Assembly (NCBI GenBank): GCA_022606425.2 | Contig: JAHDVF020001375.1 | Coordinates: 496,001-560,000 of the forward strand | Reading direction: 5' to 3' | DNA length: 64,000 bases | Origin: Lepidostoma basale | Lineage: Eukaryota; Arthropoda; Insecta; Trichoptera; Lepidostomatidae | Part shown: positions 21,441-31,571 of the stretch, in pieces | Numbering within the stretch: position 1 is the stretch's first letter | Layout of the letters: the number at the start of each line of letters is the position of its first letter | Made by a program: the position numbers and the translations under genes | Notes under the pieces: model-generated | What the model saw: the letters and a program-made list of their open reading frames with translations, nothing else | Databases searched by the model: none | Told to the model about the DNA's origin: nothing

Positions 21441-22250
21441 ATGATTAACCTGCAATGGGTAAAAATCCAGTATTTGTTTACATTCAAAAATAAATTGGAA
21501 TCGTTTAAAACGGTTTTAACGCATTTGAAATCGTAGAGAATCACATTTGAAAAAACGGAAAGACAGTGACAAATCCTGTGTAGTGAAATTGGGTTTGGAC
21601 AATTTGTTACTTGGTTCGTAAGTAACACATGCTTTACTTTCAGTAACATGTCCGCATATTTACGAAAAAAGAACAAATTTATCCTTTAGAACAAGAACAA
21701 ATGAATACTCTTATATACTGAATTATACATTAGGGAAACGTATACACTATTCTTGAAATTTGTTAAACTTCAATTTATCGTTTTCGATGCTTTGTTTTAA
21801 ACCGTATTCTACAGCAAGGGCATCATAATACAAATATCGGAGCCGAATCAGGGTAGGTTTCAAAATATAATATAAATGTACTTATTACATTGTGATAAAT
21901 TTCGTCAATTTCGCAAACATAGGGGACAAGGCTGATGCCTCCACGTGTGGTGTTACTATAACACTCGGCACCCCTGGAAAAGACACAAAGTATGAAAAAT
22001 CTTCCATCACAACGGCAGGAGAAATAGGAAAAATGAGACTTTATTTGAGGTCATTCTTGCGAGATTAGTTTGTAATTATGCGAAGAAGAATAGATCAAAG
22101 AGAAAGAGTCATAATTTATTCTTACCGAAAAGATTTTTTTTATTAGTATATAAAATATCAGCAATTTTTTTTTTACTTTAAATAAAGATAGTTTTTTAAA
22201 AATAAATATATTTAAATGGTATTATCGAGATTTAGCTACAATTTTTTTTC
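21440..22250. other. AT-rich sequence without recognised feature
   Basis: A slightly GC-richer patch at 21915-22000 (GCCTCCACGTGTGG with CACGTG) is unique. Otherwise nothing seen. Confidence 0.35.
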
Positions 22251-22480
22251 ATAAGCGTCCGATAAACATATTGATATCTGTCAAAAATGACCACATTCAT
22301 GGAAAATTTGTTAAAATATTTATATTACATATACATAAACAAAACACTGATGAAGGGCTTCTGAAACACGTTAATTTTTAATTGATTTTTTTTTAAATGT
22401 TCATGTTGTTGACAACGTTAAAAAAACATCGTTCAATGAATCCGCAATACAAAGTTATGGCGAATATATACATAGAAGAA
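22250..22480. repeat. Hammerhead-like element, family HF
   Basis: Shares ACATCTGTCAAAA-type and TTATGGCGAATATA blocks with 44515-45115. Confidence 0.6.
22347..22372 (+). ncRNA. Hammerhead-like core, family HF (short stem II)
   Basis: CTGATGA, extra A, a short GGGCTTCT stem-loop, GAAA, CACG, triplet GTT. Core bases are intact, but stem II is shortened compared with 15471-15504 and 44977-45008, so folding is doubtful. Confidence 0.4.
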
Positions 22481-22599
22481 ATAATATGAAATAAGTTTAA
22501 AAAAAAATGCAATGTTTGTTTATATTATATTTTAATAGAGCTCGAGCAATATCTAGAGACTAGTATGATTTAAAATCTAGACATGAAATCAAATACGCT

Positions 22600-22920
22600 C
22601 TCACATTAATGAAGTTGTCAATCGGCCTAACATTAGTGGCTGACGGTTCGGCGTCCCAACAGCAGGTCGGGACCCCGAATAGCAGCCAATTTGCCATCTG
22701 TATCGACGTCTCGGGCCGCGAATCACTCGTTAAAATGGCGATTTATACGAATGACTGTCCCCTGATGAACGTGGGACCGTCGCGCAGAGAACTGAACTGA
22801 GGCCCACAGGTTAAGAAGTGTTAATTGCTCCAGATTGCTAATGTACCCGGCGGAGGCGAGCGCATAGCGCTGGTCTGACCCGCCTACTGTATTGTGAGGG
22901 AAGTTTTTCGAGCCGCTTGG
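22600..22920. promoter_or_regulatory. GC-rich unique island
   Basis: A GC-rich, repeat-free block with an ATG frame (22609-22800) that has no recognisable protein pattern. Motifs include TTAATTGCTCC and GCGATTTATACGA (homeodomain-type). Best guess is a conserved non-coding element; a short exon is not excluded. Confidence 0.3.
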
Positions 22921-22944
22921 AAAATGTTCCCGTAAAATCAGGAG

Positions 22945-23335
22945 AACTTCTTATTCTTCTTCTTCTTCCTTATTGTAGACCTATGTGGTTTGTTCTCCAG
23001 AGTGTTGCTCCTCTTGTGAGGTAGATTCGCTGTCCTTTCATCTTTTAGGAGGTCTTCCACGAGGACGATTCCCATGAGGTTGATTATGCAATGAAATATA
23101 GGGGAGTCTGGTGGTGTCCATTCTTTGGACATGACTTTTTCGCTGTCTGTTCCATCTTATAATATCCTCAACCTCACATCTCTCTTATTCTGGTGTTCTT
23201 CAAGCGATCCTTCAGTGTTCAGTCTGCTATCGTCCTCAGTGTCTTCATTTTGGAAGTCCTCAAAACTTGTTTGGTCCTTACTGGGTCTGCCCTTGCTTCG
23301 ACGCCATATGTTATTATTGGTCTAATCAGGAAAAC
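22945..23335 (-). pseudogene. Non-LTR reverse transcriptase C-terminal fragment
   Basis: Same family as 17735-18240, with the GAA-rich 3' end (plus-strand TTATTCTTCTTCTTCTTCCT). The minus strand ends at PIITYGVEARADPVRT-like sequence near 23280-23315. Several frameshifts. A further piece of the same 3' end is at 23356-23425. Confidence 0.65.
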
Positions 23336-23426
23336 GAATCAAAAATATTTAAAATACAAACATTCTTCTTCTCAGAGTCTGTTCCAGGAATGTAGATGTT
23401 CAACCGTTGTCTTCCTGGAGGTCGAT

Positions 23427-23615
23427 TTCCTGTTGGCAGGTCATAAGTCCTGTACGCCCCTCGGCCACCATATTCTGTTCCCAGAAAACAATTTAAATAT
23501 TCGTCTCTAATGAGATACAATTAATCCTTATAAAAAAATAGTTTATCCGCAATGGAAAATATCCAGTATTTGTGTACTGCAAGAATTTGTATACATTCAA
23601 AATGTTGTTTACTTC
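23427..23615 (-). repeat. Dispersed repeat family R, copy 3
   Basis: GGTCATAAGTCCTGTACGCC, CCACCATATTCTGTTCCCAG, then TTATCCGCAATGG and CCAGTATTTGTGTAC. Opposite orientation to the following copy, so copies 3 and 4 form an inverted pair. Confidence 0.65.
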
Positions 23616-23717
23616 TTAACTTTTTTCTATCGTAATCATTAAAAGCATCAAGTGGTTCTCAATAAAAAATATTCATTTACAAGATTCTTGTTCTCTGAAG
23701 AATTATTTTACTTCATG

Positions 23718-24263
23718 ATTTAATTGTATCTCAATAGAGACAAAGATGCAAACTGGAAACTGAATATGGTTGATCAAGGTGTTTACAGGACTTATGACCT
23801 GTCATTGGTTGGGTTAAGCGCACGCTTTATGTAATTACAACATTCCCCATTCCACCTTTGTTATGACCATGTCTGACAAATTTTTGGAAGTTGTATATAT
23901 GTTAAAGTCCCACGCCAGATTTCACATGTCAGTTTCAATGTGTCATCTATGAAGATTTTGATTACATATGTTAATCTTTTTAAGATTACTCTATATATAA
24001 TCTACACACTAACGCCATCTATGGAGATTTATGTTTATTAAGCATTAAGCAGAACATCTTTTTAACACAATGTGAAAGGCTACCCCGCCATTAAGCGCAT
24101 TGTAAGAAGCCGCCTGGAGATGTCACTCCCATCTATATGCCAAACATTAGACCAGATATGATTACAATATTTTTTTTGTGAGTGTATACTTATACTTGTA
24201 TACGAATACTGGTCCAGTATTCGTATACAAGTATAAGTATACATTCACAAAAAAAAAAATATT
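23718..24263 (+). repeat. Dispersed repeat family R, longest copy
   Basis: Starts TTAATTGTATCTCAATAGAG, continues through CAGGACTTATGACCTGTCAT and CATTCCCCATTCCACC, and ends in the perfect palindrome at 24166-24263. Confidence 0.65.
24166..24263. repeat. Near-perfect palindrome with one-base centre
   Basis: Arms 24166-24212 and 24214-24263 around T24213. The inner 30 or so pairs are perfect (TACTTATACTTGTATACGAA in the arm); the outer part has one mismatch and a different T-run length. It would extrude as a cruciform. Confidence 0.9.
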
Positions 24264-24294
24264 TTACTGCCCATCACTATTCGTGATAGTGCGA

Positions 24295-24430
24295 TACATA
24301 TAAAAATCGGATGTCGCAGAATTATGCGCCGGTCCAACGAGAGTCCATCCGCGGCGGCAGTTCAGTGGTTATTTATTGCGGGCAAAATGAATCGATGACT
24401 CTTTATTTTATGACCCCTATATTGCCACAT
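24295..24430. promoter_or_regulatory. GC-richer unique island
   Basis: Contains TTTATTGCGGGC, AATCGATGAC and TTTTATGACC (Hox- and Cut-like sites). No frame and no repeat similarity. Candidate conserved non-coding element. Confidence 0.25.
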
Positions 24431-24692
24431 GTTGTGTGTGATCTTGTCCTATTAATTGAGCGGTAGTTTGTTTCATTCTGACGAAGTTTTATTACCCGTG
24501 TTATGGGTACCTATTTCTAGATTTTGTCTACTTAGAATGGCGGGGATTCATTTGTTATTCGGGATAGCAGTGTGGCGGTGAATGACTCCTCCATACATAT
24601 TTACCTTGGTATTGGAAAATAGTATCTAAATATAACATTAATTAAAAACTTGTACGAGTATTAGCTACTGAATCATTCAATATGAATATAGG

Positions 24693-25025
24693 GTGTCTCA
24701 AAATAAAGATTATGTTTGTTTAGCTTACTGCGTGAACGCAACGAAGGGATGCGAAGTTTATGTCAATCGGTAGCCTGGCTCTTGGAAATTCAGTCGCTAT
24801 GGAGCGTTTCTCGGGAGCGGACCGCGCGTTCGGTGATTCGGCGACTAAAGCGAGTAGAAGATTCTCCAATATTTATGGTTTTTGCCACTTAAATGATGGG
24901 CCAAACATACCTCTAATTCAAAAATAGATCAAAAAGTTTGAAGAGACCGGTATAATTTTGAAAAAAAAAACAAAATCCGGGCGACCAAGATCATCAAAAA
25001 CGGAAGAAAACGTGGAGGGTTAATT
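24693..25025 (+). pseudogene. Transposase N-terminal fragment (DUF4817-like)
   Basis: Begins TA/GGGTGTCTCAAAATAAAG, a typical terminal start for this transposon class. The plus strand from about 24840 reads KASRRFSNIYGFCHLNDGP, a stop, then IKKFEETGIILKKKTKSGRP and SSKTEENVE. This is the two-helix DNA-binding region of an insect mariner-like transposase. The catalytic domain and right end are absent. A different family from 14228-14711 but the same domain. Confidence 0.7.
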
Positions 25026-25084
25026 GGTCTGTTGGACAATATTATTTTTAAGAAATAAATTTTAAAATTACGTACTTAACTGTA

Positions 25085-25215
25085 AGTTGAGTTGATTATA
25101 AGACCTGGCGATGCTAACATCGATTAGCGAAACAGCTGTCGCGACGTTTATTTAAACAGTTAATAATGTTGAAATAACAAAGTGTTTCCGCCAAAACAAT
25201 GAATTATCTAAGAAA
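25085..25215 (+). repeat. Family HA fragment
   Basis: Core plus the right arm ending in AACAGTTAATAATGTTGAAA and GCCAAAACAATGAATTA, as at 59690-59745. The left arm is missing. Confidence 0.65.
25105..25140 (+). ncRNA. Hammerhead-like core, family HA (A6 changed, covarying stem II)
   Basis: CTGGCGA, extra T, stem II GCTAAC/ATTAGC, GAAA, CAGCTG, GTC. Compared with GTCAAC/GTTGAC in sister copies, two stem II pairs have changed on both sides (T-A to C-G and C-G to T-A), keeping pairing. A6 is G, so activity is doubtful. Confidence 0.55.
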
Positions 25216-25399
25216 AACATTGTTGATTTATAGAGCGGCATTTTTATGAATTAGTGGCAAGCTAGTCCCGTAAGGATGGTCTTAACAGGGTCTCATATCT
25301 TATATTTCTCTTGCTATTGTGTCAGAAGGTTTAGCCGATTTGACTATGAACTAGTTAAAAGTAAATATATTAAGTTTGAGGGGGGACTTGACGCAGTCG

Positions 25400-25740
25400 A
25401 TCAACATTTACGTATACTTTGAAATGATGCGTTTTGAGTCTCGATCTCTTGGTTGGGTAAAATAGTTGGCAATTTTTTTGGCAAATCGTGACGAACGTGT
25501 TGTCGAAAATCTCCACAATATTGACAGCGTCGCTCCGACAATCAAATCATTCCGGACTAATATTATTTCTAGCGCACTCAGCGGAGCCGCCCGTCTCGAA
25601 CCGGCCACGGTCTCCGTTATTAGTTTATCCACCTGAGCTTGTCGGGCGGGCGGGGGCGGGGGCTGGGCGGGGGCGCGAGGATAGGGCGGCTGCACGTACT
25701 GGCGGGAGGGCGGAATTGAATCTAAGATACTTCAGTCACT
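25400..25740. promoter_or_regulatory. Strongly GC-rich island
   Basis: The central 25580-25720 is very G-rich on the plus strand (GGCGGGCGGGGGCGGGGG) with GC boxes. The overlapping open frames on both strands are low-complexity (Pro/Ala/Arg) and probably not coding. Possible promoter or enhancer. Confidence 0.35.
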
Positions 25741-25914
25741 ACGGCTGTGTAGCGAGGAGAATTCTAAAGCTCAGACATTAAAAACCAACCGAACAGAAGC
25801 AGTACGAAGTAATGAACAATCGTTAACCAATAAAAAATCCCAATTAAAACCAAAATTTTCTATATTCGTAATCATTTTGTGTACAAATCACAATTAAAGT
25901 ATTTAAAAACATTA

Positions 25915-26325
25915 TTTAGGGGTTCAAAAGGGTAGTAAGGCTACGATGGGGTATGTTTTGCTGGAAAATATGCCTCTACAAAATGTATGGCGCCATGTTG
26001 CATTTACAACAGCAACACTACTATCAAGTCCAACTCTCTAGCAAACACGAGAATCCCATTTTAAAGACACCGCGAACCCCGGACAATGTGGCACATATTA
26101 CTTAGTGCCATAGCAGATAGATAGAGGACGAATGGCGAGCTTCCAGCGCCATAAAACTGGATACACCCAGCTAAGGGAAGGTAACCTCGACTGAAAATTC
26201 TCCAGAGAAGGCAAGGGGATACCACTCTGGGTATATTTCCCCGGGTCATCACCATGAAGCCTACTCAAGGGTGATAGTCAACGTTAGGGAGACCTGACAA
26301 GACACAGAAAGAAGAAGAAGATTTA
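25915..26325 (+). repeat. BovB/RTE-tail-like repeat, copy 1
   Basis: Shared with 27590-28040 and 35410-35772: CTAAGGGAAGGTAACC, CCAGAGAAGGCAA and ACCACTCTGG, ending in a GAAG-rich tail. The GAGAAGGCAA...ACCACTCT module resembles a block found in RTE/BovB-associated SINEs of vertebrates. Probably a SINE or LINE tail; no coding capacity. Confidence 0.6.
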
Positions 26326-26329
26326 GGAA

Positions 26330-26520
26330 AAATGAAAATATAATAAATTGGGTGGAAATGAGATCTCTTAGACAAATATGTGTTAATCTGTATATAATAG
26401 AGTGCCAAATGGAGATATAAGAAGTAAATGCAGTGCGAATGAAAGAGTTATGACCAATATTACAAAAAGGTTCATCAAGATGGTTTTGATTACACGGAAA
26501 TAATGATAAAACAATGCATT
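26330..26520 (+). pseudogene. Non-LTR C-terminal fragment (WFGHMERM family)
   Basis: Plus strand: VEMRSLRQICVNLYIIEC-like, then a decayed S(M/S)RWF-type block. Shared with 29445-29770 and 32945-33420. Several stops. Confidence 0.6.
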
Positions 26521-26599
26521 TAATGTATTCAATAACTAATTGATTTTTTATTCTTATGTTTTCTTAATTGTACTATATATTTTTTTCTTAAATAGTACA

Positions 26600-26800
26600 T
26601 TGTTTTAGCCGAAACACTATGATACTGTAACATTTTAAACTGTTAAATTAATAAACTTTGTTTTATGTATCACAATTGTATTTTTATTTAATTTTGACAT
26701 ATTATTATAACACCTGATGATGTCAACATAGGTTGACGAAACAGCTGTCGCGTAAAATAAAAATACAATTGTGATACATAAAACAATCATTTTTTAATTT
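26600..26800. repeat. Long hairpin element, family HA
   Basis: A perfect 32-base arm (26654-26685, starting TTGTTTTATGTATCACAATT) pairs with 26755-26786. The hammerhead-like core sits at the tip of this hairpin, so the arms are a greatly extended stem I. Confidence 0.85.
26714..26749 (+). ncRNA. Hammerhead-like core, family HA (intact)
   Basis: CTGATGA, extra T, stem II GTCAAC/GTTGAC (six pairs, loop ATAG), GAAA, CAGCTG, GTC. All core bases are present. Enclosed by the long hairpin arms described for 26600-26800. Stem I next to the core is interrupted by unpaired bases that could act as the internal loop typical of fast natural hammerheads. Confidence 0.7.
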
Positions 26801-27180
26801 TACGGTTTATTATATTTTCTTATTATTATTGCTTCGTTTATTGTGCTCTTAATAAAAATATATCATTCCGTAGTTATAAAAGTTTTGGATTTAGGCAGGT
26901 ATTTATGATTTTTAAAATAAATAAATTTAAATTGAATGATGACACATCGGTTTGGAAAACAATTTTACCCTAATTTTATATAAAGGGGATATAACAATAT
27001 TGTTCTATCATAAATTAAAACTGAATATGTATTAATTTATATAAATATTAATTATATAATATAATGAAAATATTTATTTTATAATACATATTATTAATCG
27101 ATTGCAAAATGTTTTTTAATAAAACGAAATATATATTAAAAAAAAAAAAATTATTAATAATTTATGAAGAATTCACGTAA
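26800..27180. other. Very AT-rich sequence
   Basis: Nothing beyond A- and T-rich low complexity. Confidence 0.4.
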
Positions 27181-27184
27181 GGAC

Positions 27185-27470
27185 TATAGTTTAAAAAAGC
27201 TTGTTAAATTATAGAATAATGTGCGTGCCTCATTAAGATGAAAGCAAGAGGTATTATCATAAATTGGATCCTCCTCGCAATCCATCCCCCAACGCGCGAC
27301 CCTCCGGAAGGGCTTACGAATTTAGTCAATAAATGTCGGTAATATCGTTTACAAAAGTAGCGATCGCCTTTATCGTTATTATCTCTTATTACACACAATC
27401 GGAGACAAAGACAGCCTTATTTATTTCTGCTCCGACACTTTATCCGCAATAGGGTTACATCGCTTCAGAA
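27185..27470. promoter_or_regulatory. GC-richer unique island
   Basis: Repeat-free block with CATTAAGATG, CAATAAATG, CTTTATCG and TTATCTCTTATTAC sites (GATA and Hox-like). The short minus frame has no recognisable pattern. Candidate enhancer. Confidence 0.3.
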
Positions 27471-27589
27471 AAATCTCTGAAATATTATGTGATTTCATTT
27501 AATTTATTTTTTATTTATTAAGGGACATACCTACAGCGATATAAATCACCTATACAGGGTTAATGCATATTAAATACATTTCTTCTAGA

Positions 27590-28040
27590 AGGTTTTATAG
27601 GAGGATATTTCCTATGAATTATGTTATGTAAGGAATTAGGGGTTCGAATTGTCAGTAGGGTCGCGGCGAGTCACATCATGCTGGAGGGTGTGATTCTATA
27701 AAATGCTGTGAAACGCCCAGTTGAATTCCACCAGCAACACTACTGACTAGTCCAACTCGTTAGCGTCCCTGTCGCGAACCCCGGGCAATGGGATCACACT
27801 CATAACCGTGTGATCACAGCAGATAACGAGGGGATGAAAGGCGAGTTTCTGGCGCCTTCAAACCAGATACAACCAGCTAAGGGAAGGTAACCCCGACAGA
27901 AAAATCCATCAGAGAAGGCAACGGGAAACCACTCTGGTCACCTTTTCCCAGGACTCACTATGGCGAATACCTTTGCTGTAGTGATCGCCAACGTTGGGGG
28001 TACCTGGCACGGCACCAAAAGAAAAGAAAAAAGGCATTAT
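27590..28040 (+). repeat. BovB/RTE-tail-like repeat, copy 2
   Basis: The longest copy: TGGAGGGTGTGATTCTATAA at the start, CAACCAGCTAAGGGAAGGTA and AGAGAAGGCAACGGGAAACC in the middle, A/G-rich tail at the end. Confidence 0.6.
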
Positions 28041-28639
28041 GGAAAATTGAGCCATTTTTGAGACAAAACGAATTAAATTTTATTTTATTTTATCGAGGTC
28101 AGGTATTTTAAAAATTAATTTAAAAATAACTGTTAGTCGTAATCAAACTTTAATTATTTTTTTAATTAGTCAACATTACAGGCATTTATTATCAATACAA
28201 AAACTAGAACTGTCTGTTCACATTAGGAAATACCAGACGGAAATATAACATTTTAATTATTTTTATTTACAAATTCTAAAAGAAAAGCAATTTGGAAAAA
28301 ATAATCACTTACAATTTTTTCGGGCAGATTATTTTAGAAACATCTACATATTTTTACCTTTCAAACGATGTATTTAAACTAAACATCGGTTTTAAGATTT
28401 ACGATTTGTGATATTATAGATTTCAATAGTGTTATTATAAATTTCGGGTAAAACAATGGAATTTTAACACTTACATATTTTTATAATCAAGGCAATCGTA
28501 GTTCTCAAGATTTGTCACAATTACTATACCATATGTGTACTATTTATTCAATAATAAATAGTTATTTATACATTACATATTTTTTACAATTTTTTTGTAT
28601 GCTGACTTCTGAGAAAACTCTTAACGGAATATTATTTGT

Positions 28640-28940
28640 TCACATCAAATTTCTTGGCAGCCCTACACCCGCGCAGGGCTTCCATCTCCCTCTACAGGGC
28701 GTAAAGGAACGGGAAAATCCCTTCCATGTATTAAAGTCTGTTATTGGCCGTACATTTTTAATACAGCACTTATTCGATACGGGATTTGATGTCAAGCTGT
28801 AACTATATTTCCTAGAAAAGATTTTAGTTTCACGAGATGTCTATGGCTGACAAGCGAAGAACGTTATTGTGTCAATGATATAAGACAACACCCGTAAACA
28901 ATCGAATAACTACCGATAGAATCTATTTTCACAATAAGTT
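28640..28940. promoter_or_regulatory. GC-richer unique island
   Basis: No repeat similarity. Contains CTGTTATTGGCCG, AGATGTCTATGGCTGACAAG and CAATGATATAAGACA. A short plus-strand frame crosses it but lacks a protein pattern. Candidate conserved non-coding element. Confidence 0.25.
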
Positions 28941-29034
28941 TACCATGTAAAGTGGGGTGTAAGGAAAATGATTTTAATAGATTTCTAAACGCTAATACCC
29001 TTTCACTGATATATGTTTTATAATAACTAACTGA

Positions 29035-29105
29035 CTAAGTTACCATCACGTCGTCTCCCCGAAGGGGAAGGCAGAAATAATGGACTGCCACATTTTCGTA
29101 AATTT
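29035..29105 (-). mobile_element. Non-LTR 3' terminus (WFGHMERM family)
   Basis: Plus strand ACCATCACGTCGTCTCCCCG, then AGGGGAAGGCAGAAATAATG and CTGCCAC: only the last 65 bases of the family. Confidence 0.7.
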
Positions 29106-29177
29106 CTGCCAATGGCTCTAACTATTAAATGGCGTAAAATTGGGAGTACTGAATAATTCAATACATAAGCGTCGTAA

Positions 29178-29430
29178 TGACGACCTTCGTGGCAGAGTGG
29201 TTACGAGCTCTGACTTCCATGTTGAAGGTCCTGGGTTCGATTCCCGGCGATGGCAGTGTGATTGTTACACTGTCTTTGGTCTGGTGTAGAATTCACGTGA
29301 CAATAAAATGGCGATAGATTAGCTACCTATCACATGTCACGAGAATCAATATAATAGCTAAAAAATAAAAATGGTACACAGTAATTGGGTCCAAACGACC
29401 TGTTGTGTACATAAAAAAAAAAAAAAAATT
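29178..29430 (+). mobile_element. tRNA-derived SINE, full-length copy
   Basis: Box A TGGCAGAGTGG (29190) and box B GGTTCGATTCC (29234), then the family body (CACACTGTC-type dyad, TTCACGTGACAATAAAATGG, CCTATCACATGTCACGAGAA) and a poly(A)-rich tail. The body ends differently from copy 1, so there are at least two tail variants. Confidence 0.85.
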
Positions 29431-29444
29431 ATTCTATTTGTTTA

Positions 29445-29770
29445 TGGGTGCATCTAAAAGTGCGAGTAATTAGATGAAATCGACCCTTATGAATAGAAAC
29501 AAACCTTGGAACTGGCAAAAAAGGATGAACGTAAAATAAACGCAGTAGAAGTGAGATCTCTTAGACGAATGGGTGAAAACTGTGTATGATACTCGTAGAT
29601 TGTCGAATGAAAATATAAGAACTGAATGCGGTGCGAATGAAAGTGTTATGAACAAAGTAATTAGGGGATCAAGAAGATGGTTTAGACACATGGAAAGAAT
29701 GGTAAAAAAGTATATGTTAACGAAATAAATGGATCTAGAAATGTAGGAATACCGAGTAAAACGTGGCTAT
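29445..29770 (+). pseudogene. Non-LTR C-terminal fragment (WFGHMERM family)
   Basis: Plus strand: PWNWQKRMN-like, then VRSLRRMG, IRTECGANE and RRWFRHMERM across frameshifts. Inserted close to the HF and HA pieces that follow. Confidence 0.65.
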
Positions 29771-29780
29771 AATTATTACA

Positions 29781-29812
29781 CTGATGAGAGGCCTTTGTGT
29801 CTGAAACATGTT
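29781..29812 (+). ncRNA. Hammerhead-like core, family HF
   Basis: CTGATGA directly followed by a weak GAGG...TCT stem with long loop, GAAA, CATG, GTT, then TGTG pairing with CA before the core. Core bases intact, stem II poor. Confidence 0.4.
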
Positions 29813-29892
29813 TGTGTTCATTTAATTAAAAAAATTATTTTTATTTTTATTTATTAGATTTAATTTGTATTTATTAGCGTTTATTGTAACAC

Positions 29893-29928
29893 CTGTTGAT
29901 GCCAACATCGGTTGGCGAAACAGCTGTC
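29893..29928 (+). ncRNA. Hammerhead-like core, family HA (covarying stem II)
   Basis: CTGTTGA, extra T, stem II GCCAAC/GTTGGC (perfect), GAAA, CAGCTG, GTC. The second pair is C-G where sister copies have T-A, a compensatory change. A6 is T, which should reduce activity. Confidence 0.55.
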
Positions 29929-30089
29929 GCGACAGGGAATATGATATTATAACAGTGTTTTAAATATTAACAGTAATTATTTAAATTTTTAATAAAGTGT
30001 TGTTTACACAGATATTAGATTTTTTAAAACATGTTCTCGTTTATAAAGATGGATTGTAAATAAATCTTCGTTTTTAATTTGCGATTCAC

Positions 30090-30400
30090 AGTGCGATCTT
30101 TCAAGTATCCCCTGTTTTGTGTAACTCGAATCAAAATGTCACCGGAATGAGTAATTTACGACGTAGAAAGTATATTAACATCGCGCCGACAACCTTTTTA
30201 AGAGCAATTAATAAATAAGTTTTAATTGAACCTCTGACGAGAGTCCCCCGTTATTTCGTTGGTCCGATTTCGCAATTCGTTCTGCTGTCGTTCTCGTGTA
30301 CGCGTACATGTAGGAGAATCGCCAGGACGATCAATCATTGTTATGTGCCCGCTAATGCTATCTGTGCAAAATGAAATGAAAATAAACAAGTGAATAGACC
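30090..30400. promoter_or_regulatory. GC-richer unique island
   Basis: Repeat-free, with ACGACGTAG, TCGCGCCGAC, TTTTAATTGAACC and CAATCATTGTTATG. No supported coding exon. Candidate conserved non-coding element. Confidence 0.25.
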
Positions 30401-30419
30401 CAAATAAGAATAAAGTAAC

Positions 30420-30600
30420 ATGTTTTTTGGGATCGGGATGGGTTATGACCACCCTTAAGATGGAGACTGCAAAGATCTCCGAATCGTCGGTTCAGAAAGA
30501 CCAACCAGGAAAAGTTACACGGACTTTCCTAAGATCCCAAAAAAACATATTGCTTCAAACCGTTAGAATCTACGCAAGAATAAAGTAGAAATGAATTATG
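30420..30600 (+). repeat. Decayed family HE copy
   Basis: AAGATGGAGACTGCAA, GATCTCCGAATCGTCGG and a final GATCCCAAAAAAACATAT: same architecture as 13472-13506, but TTAAGA and GAAT break the core. Confidence 0.55.
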
Positions 30601-30607
30601 TTTTTGA

Positions 30608-30985
30608 AAAGTAATTTATTGTTTATTGAACAATGATGTAAAACTTGAATGAAAACGTCAGTTTTCTAGAAGTTTTATTATATTTTATGGGAATGACATG
30701 TATCACCCTTCTAAGGCATTATCCAAATTTTGATAATGCGAAACATGTCATTCCCATAAAATAAAATAAAACTTCTAGTAAGTAAGTTGTTATTTTATAC
30801 GAATGAAAACGTCTATTTTCTAGGATTATGATTTATGGGAATGACATGTTTCGCCTTTATTAGTGACGTATACGCTATCAAATATAATTTGATAATGCCC
30901 CAGACAGGCGATACATATAATTCCAATAAATTATAATAAAACTTCTAGAAAACAGTCGTTTTTATTCGTATTGATATTATTCACT
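30608..30985. mobile_element. Two adjacent hairpin elements, family HC
   Basis: The first copy (30608-30783) has lost most of its central stem; the second (30800-30985) has both arms. Each carries GAAAACGTC...TTTTCTAG and GGGAATGACATG. Side-by-side copies suggest local duplication or repeated insertion. Confidence 0.7.
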
Positions 30986-31189
30986 CAAAAAAAGTGATTA
31001 ATAAAAATTGTGATATAATTAACAGTAAATAAAAATAAATAAAATATAATGTAACAATAAATAAAATACTTGTATGACACGAAACTCTCTATTGGGAATG
31101 AGTCAAATAAATAAATTATAAAAATAAAATAAATACAGGAATTTTTAATACTAAATTTTAACACTAATGACGGTACCTACGCATGGAAA

Positions 31190-31390
31190 GTTTAGATTTA
31201 ATACCATTACAAGCGGCGGCTATTAGAGTATTAAAAAAATCAAGAGACTTTTGATTCGTAAAAAGATCAAAAGGCCGACACGCCTCGCGCGGTGTGGGCC
31301 GCGTGTCGGCTGATCCGCAGCTCGGGCCTAATCCGCGGCGGCCCGGCCCCCAGCTCCTAGGCGGATGGCTAATCACCCCGCGCCACCCCT
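31190..31390. promoter_or_regulatory. Strongly GC-rich unique island
   Basis: CpG-rich with CCTAATCCGCGG, GCTAATCACC and GTGTCGGCTGATCCG (Otd/Bicoid-type TAATCC sites) and a partial dyad CGCCTCGCGCGGTG. The minus-strand frame is probably a shadow. Candidate enhancer or promoter. Confidence 0.35.
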
Positions 31391-31571
31391 GTTCAGATTT
31401 ACATAACTGGTCTTAATTCTGCCACTTTTATTACAAATGAGCCGATTTAAGTGATTATAAATTCCTTTGTTACTATAATCAACCGAGTTTTCATGTTTGT
31501 ACTGCAGAGGGCGTAACATATTGTTGATATAAGATAATTTAAAACTAAAGGAATCCGTGTAGATAAAAATT

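Noticed and set aside
25408..25781. Overlapping 95- and 97-codon frames on opposite strands
   Set aside because: Proline/alanine/arginine-rich translations are forced by the G-run composition; no splice or protein pattern.
29470..29691. Minus-strand 73-codon frame
   Set aside because: The antisense shadow of a WFGHMERM-family fragment.
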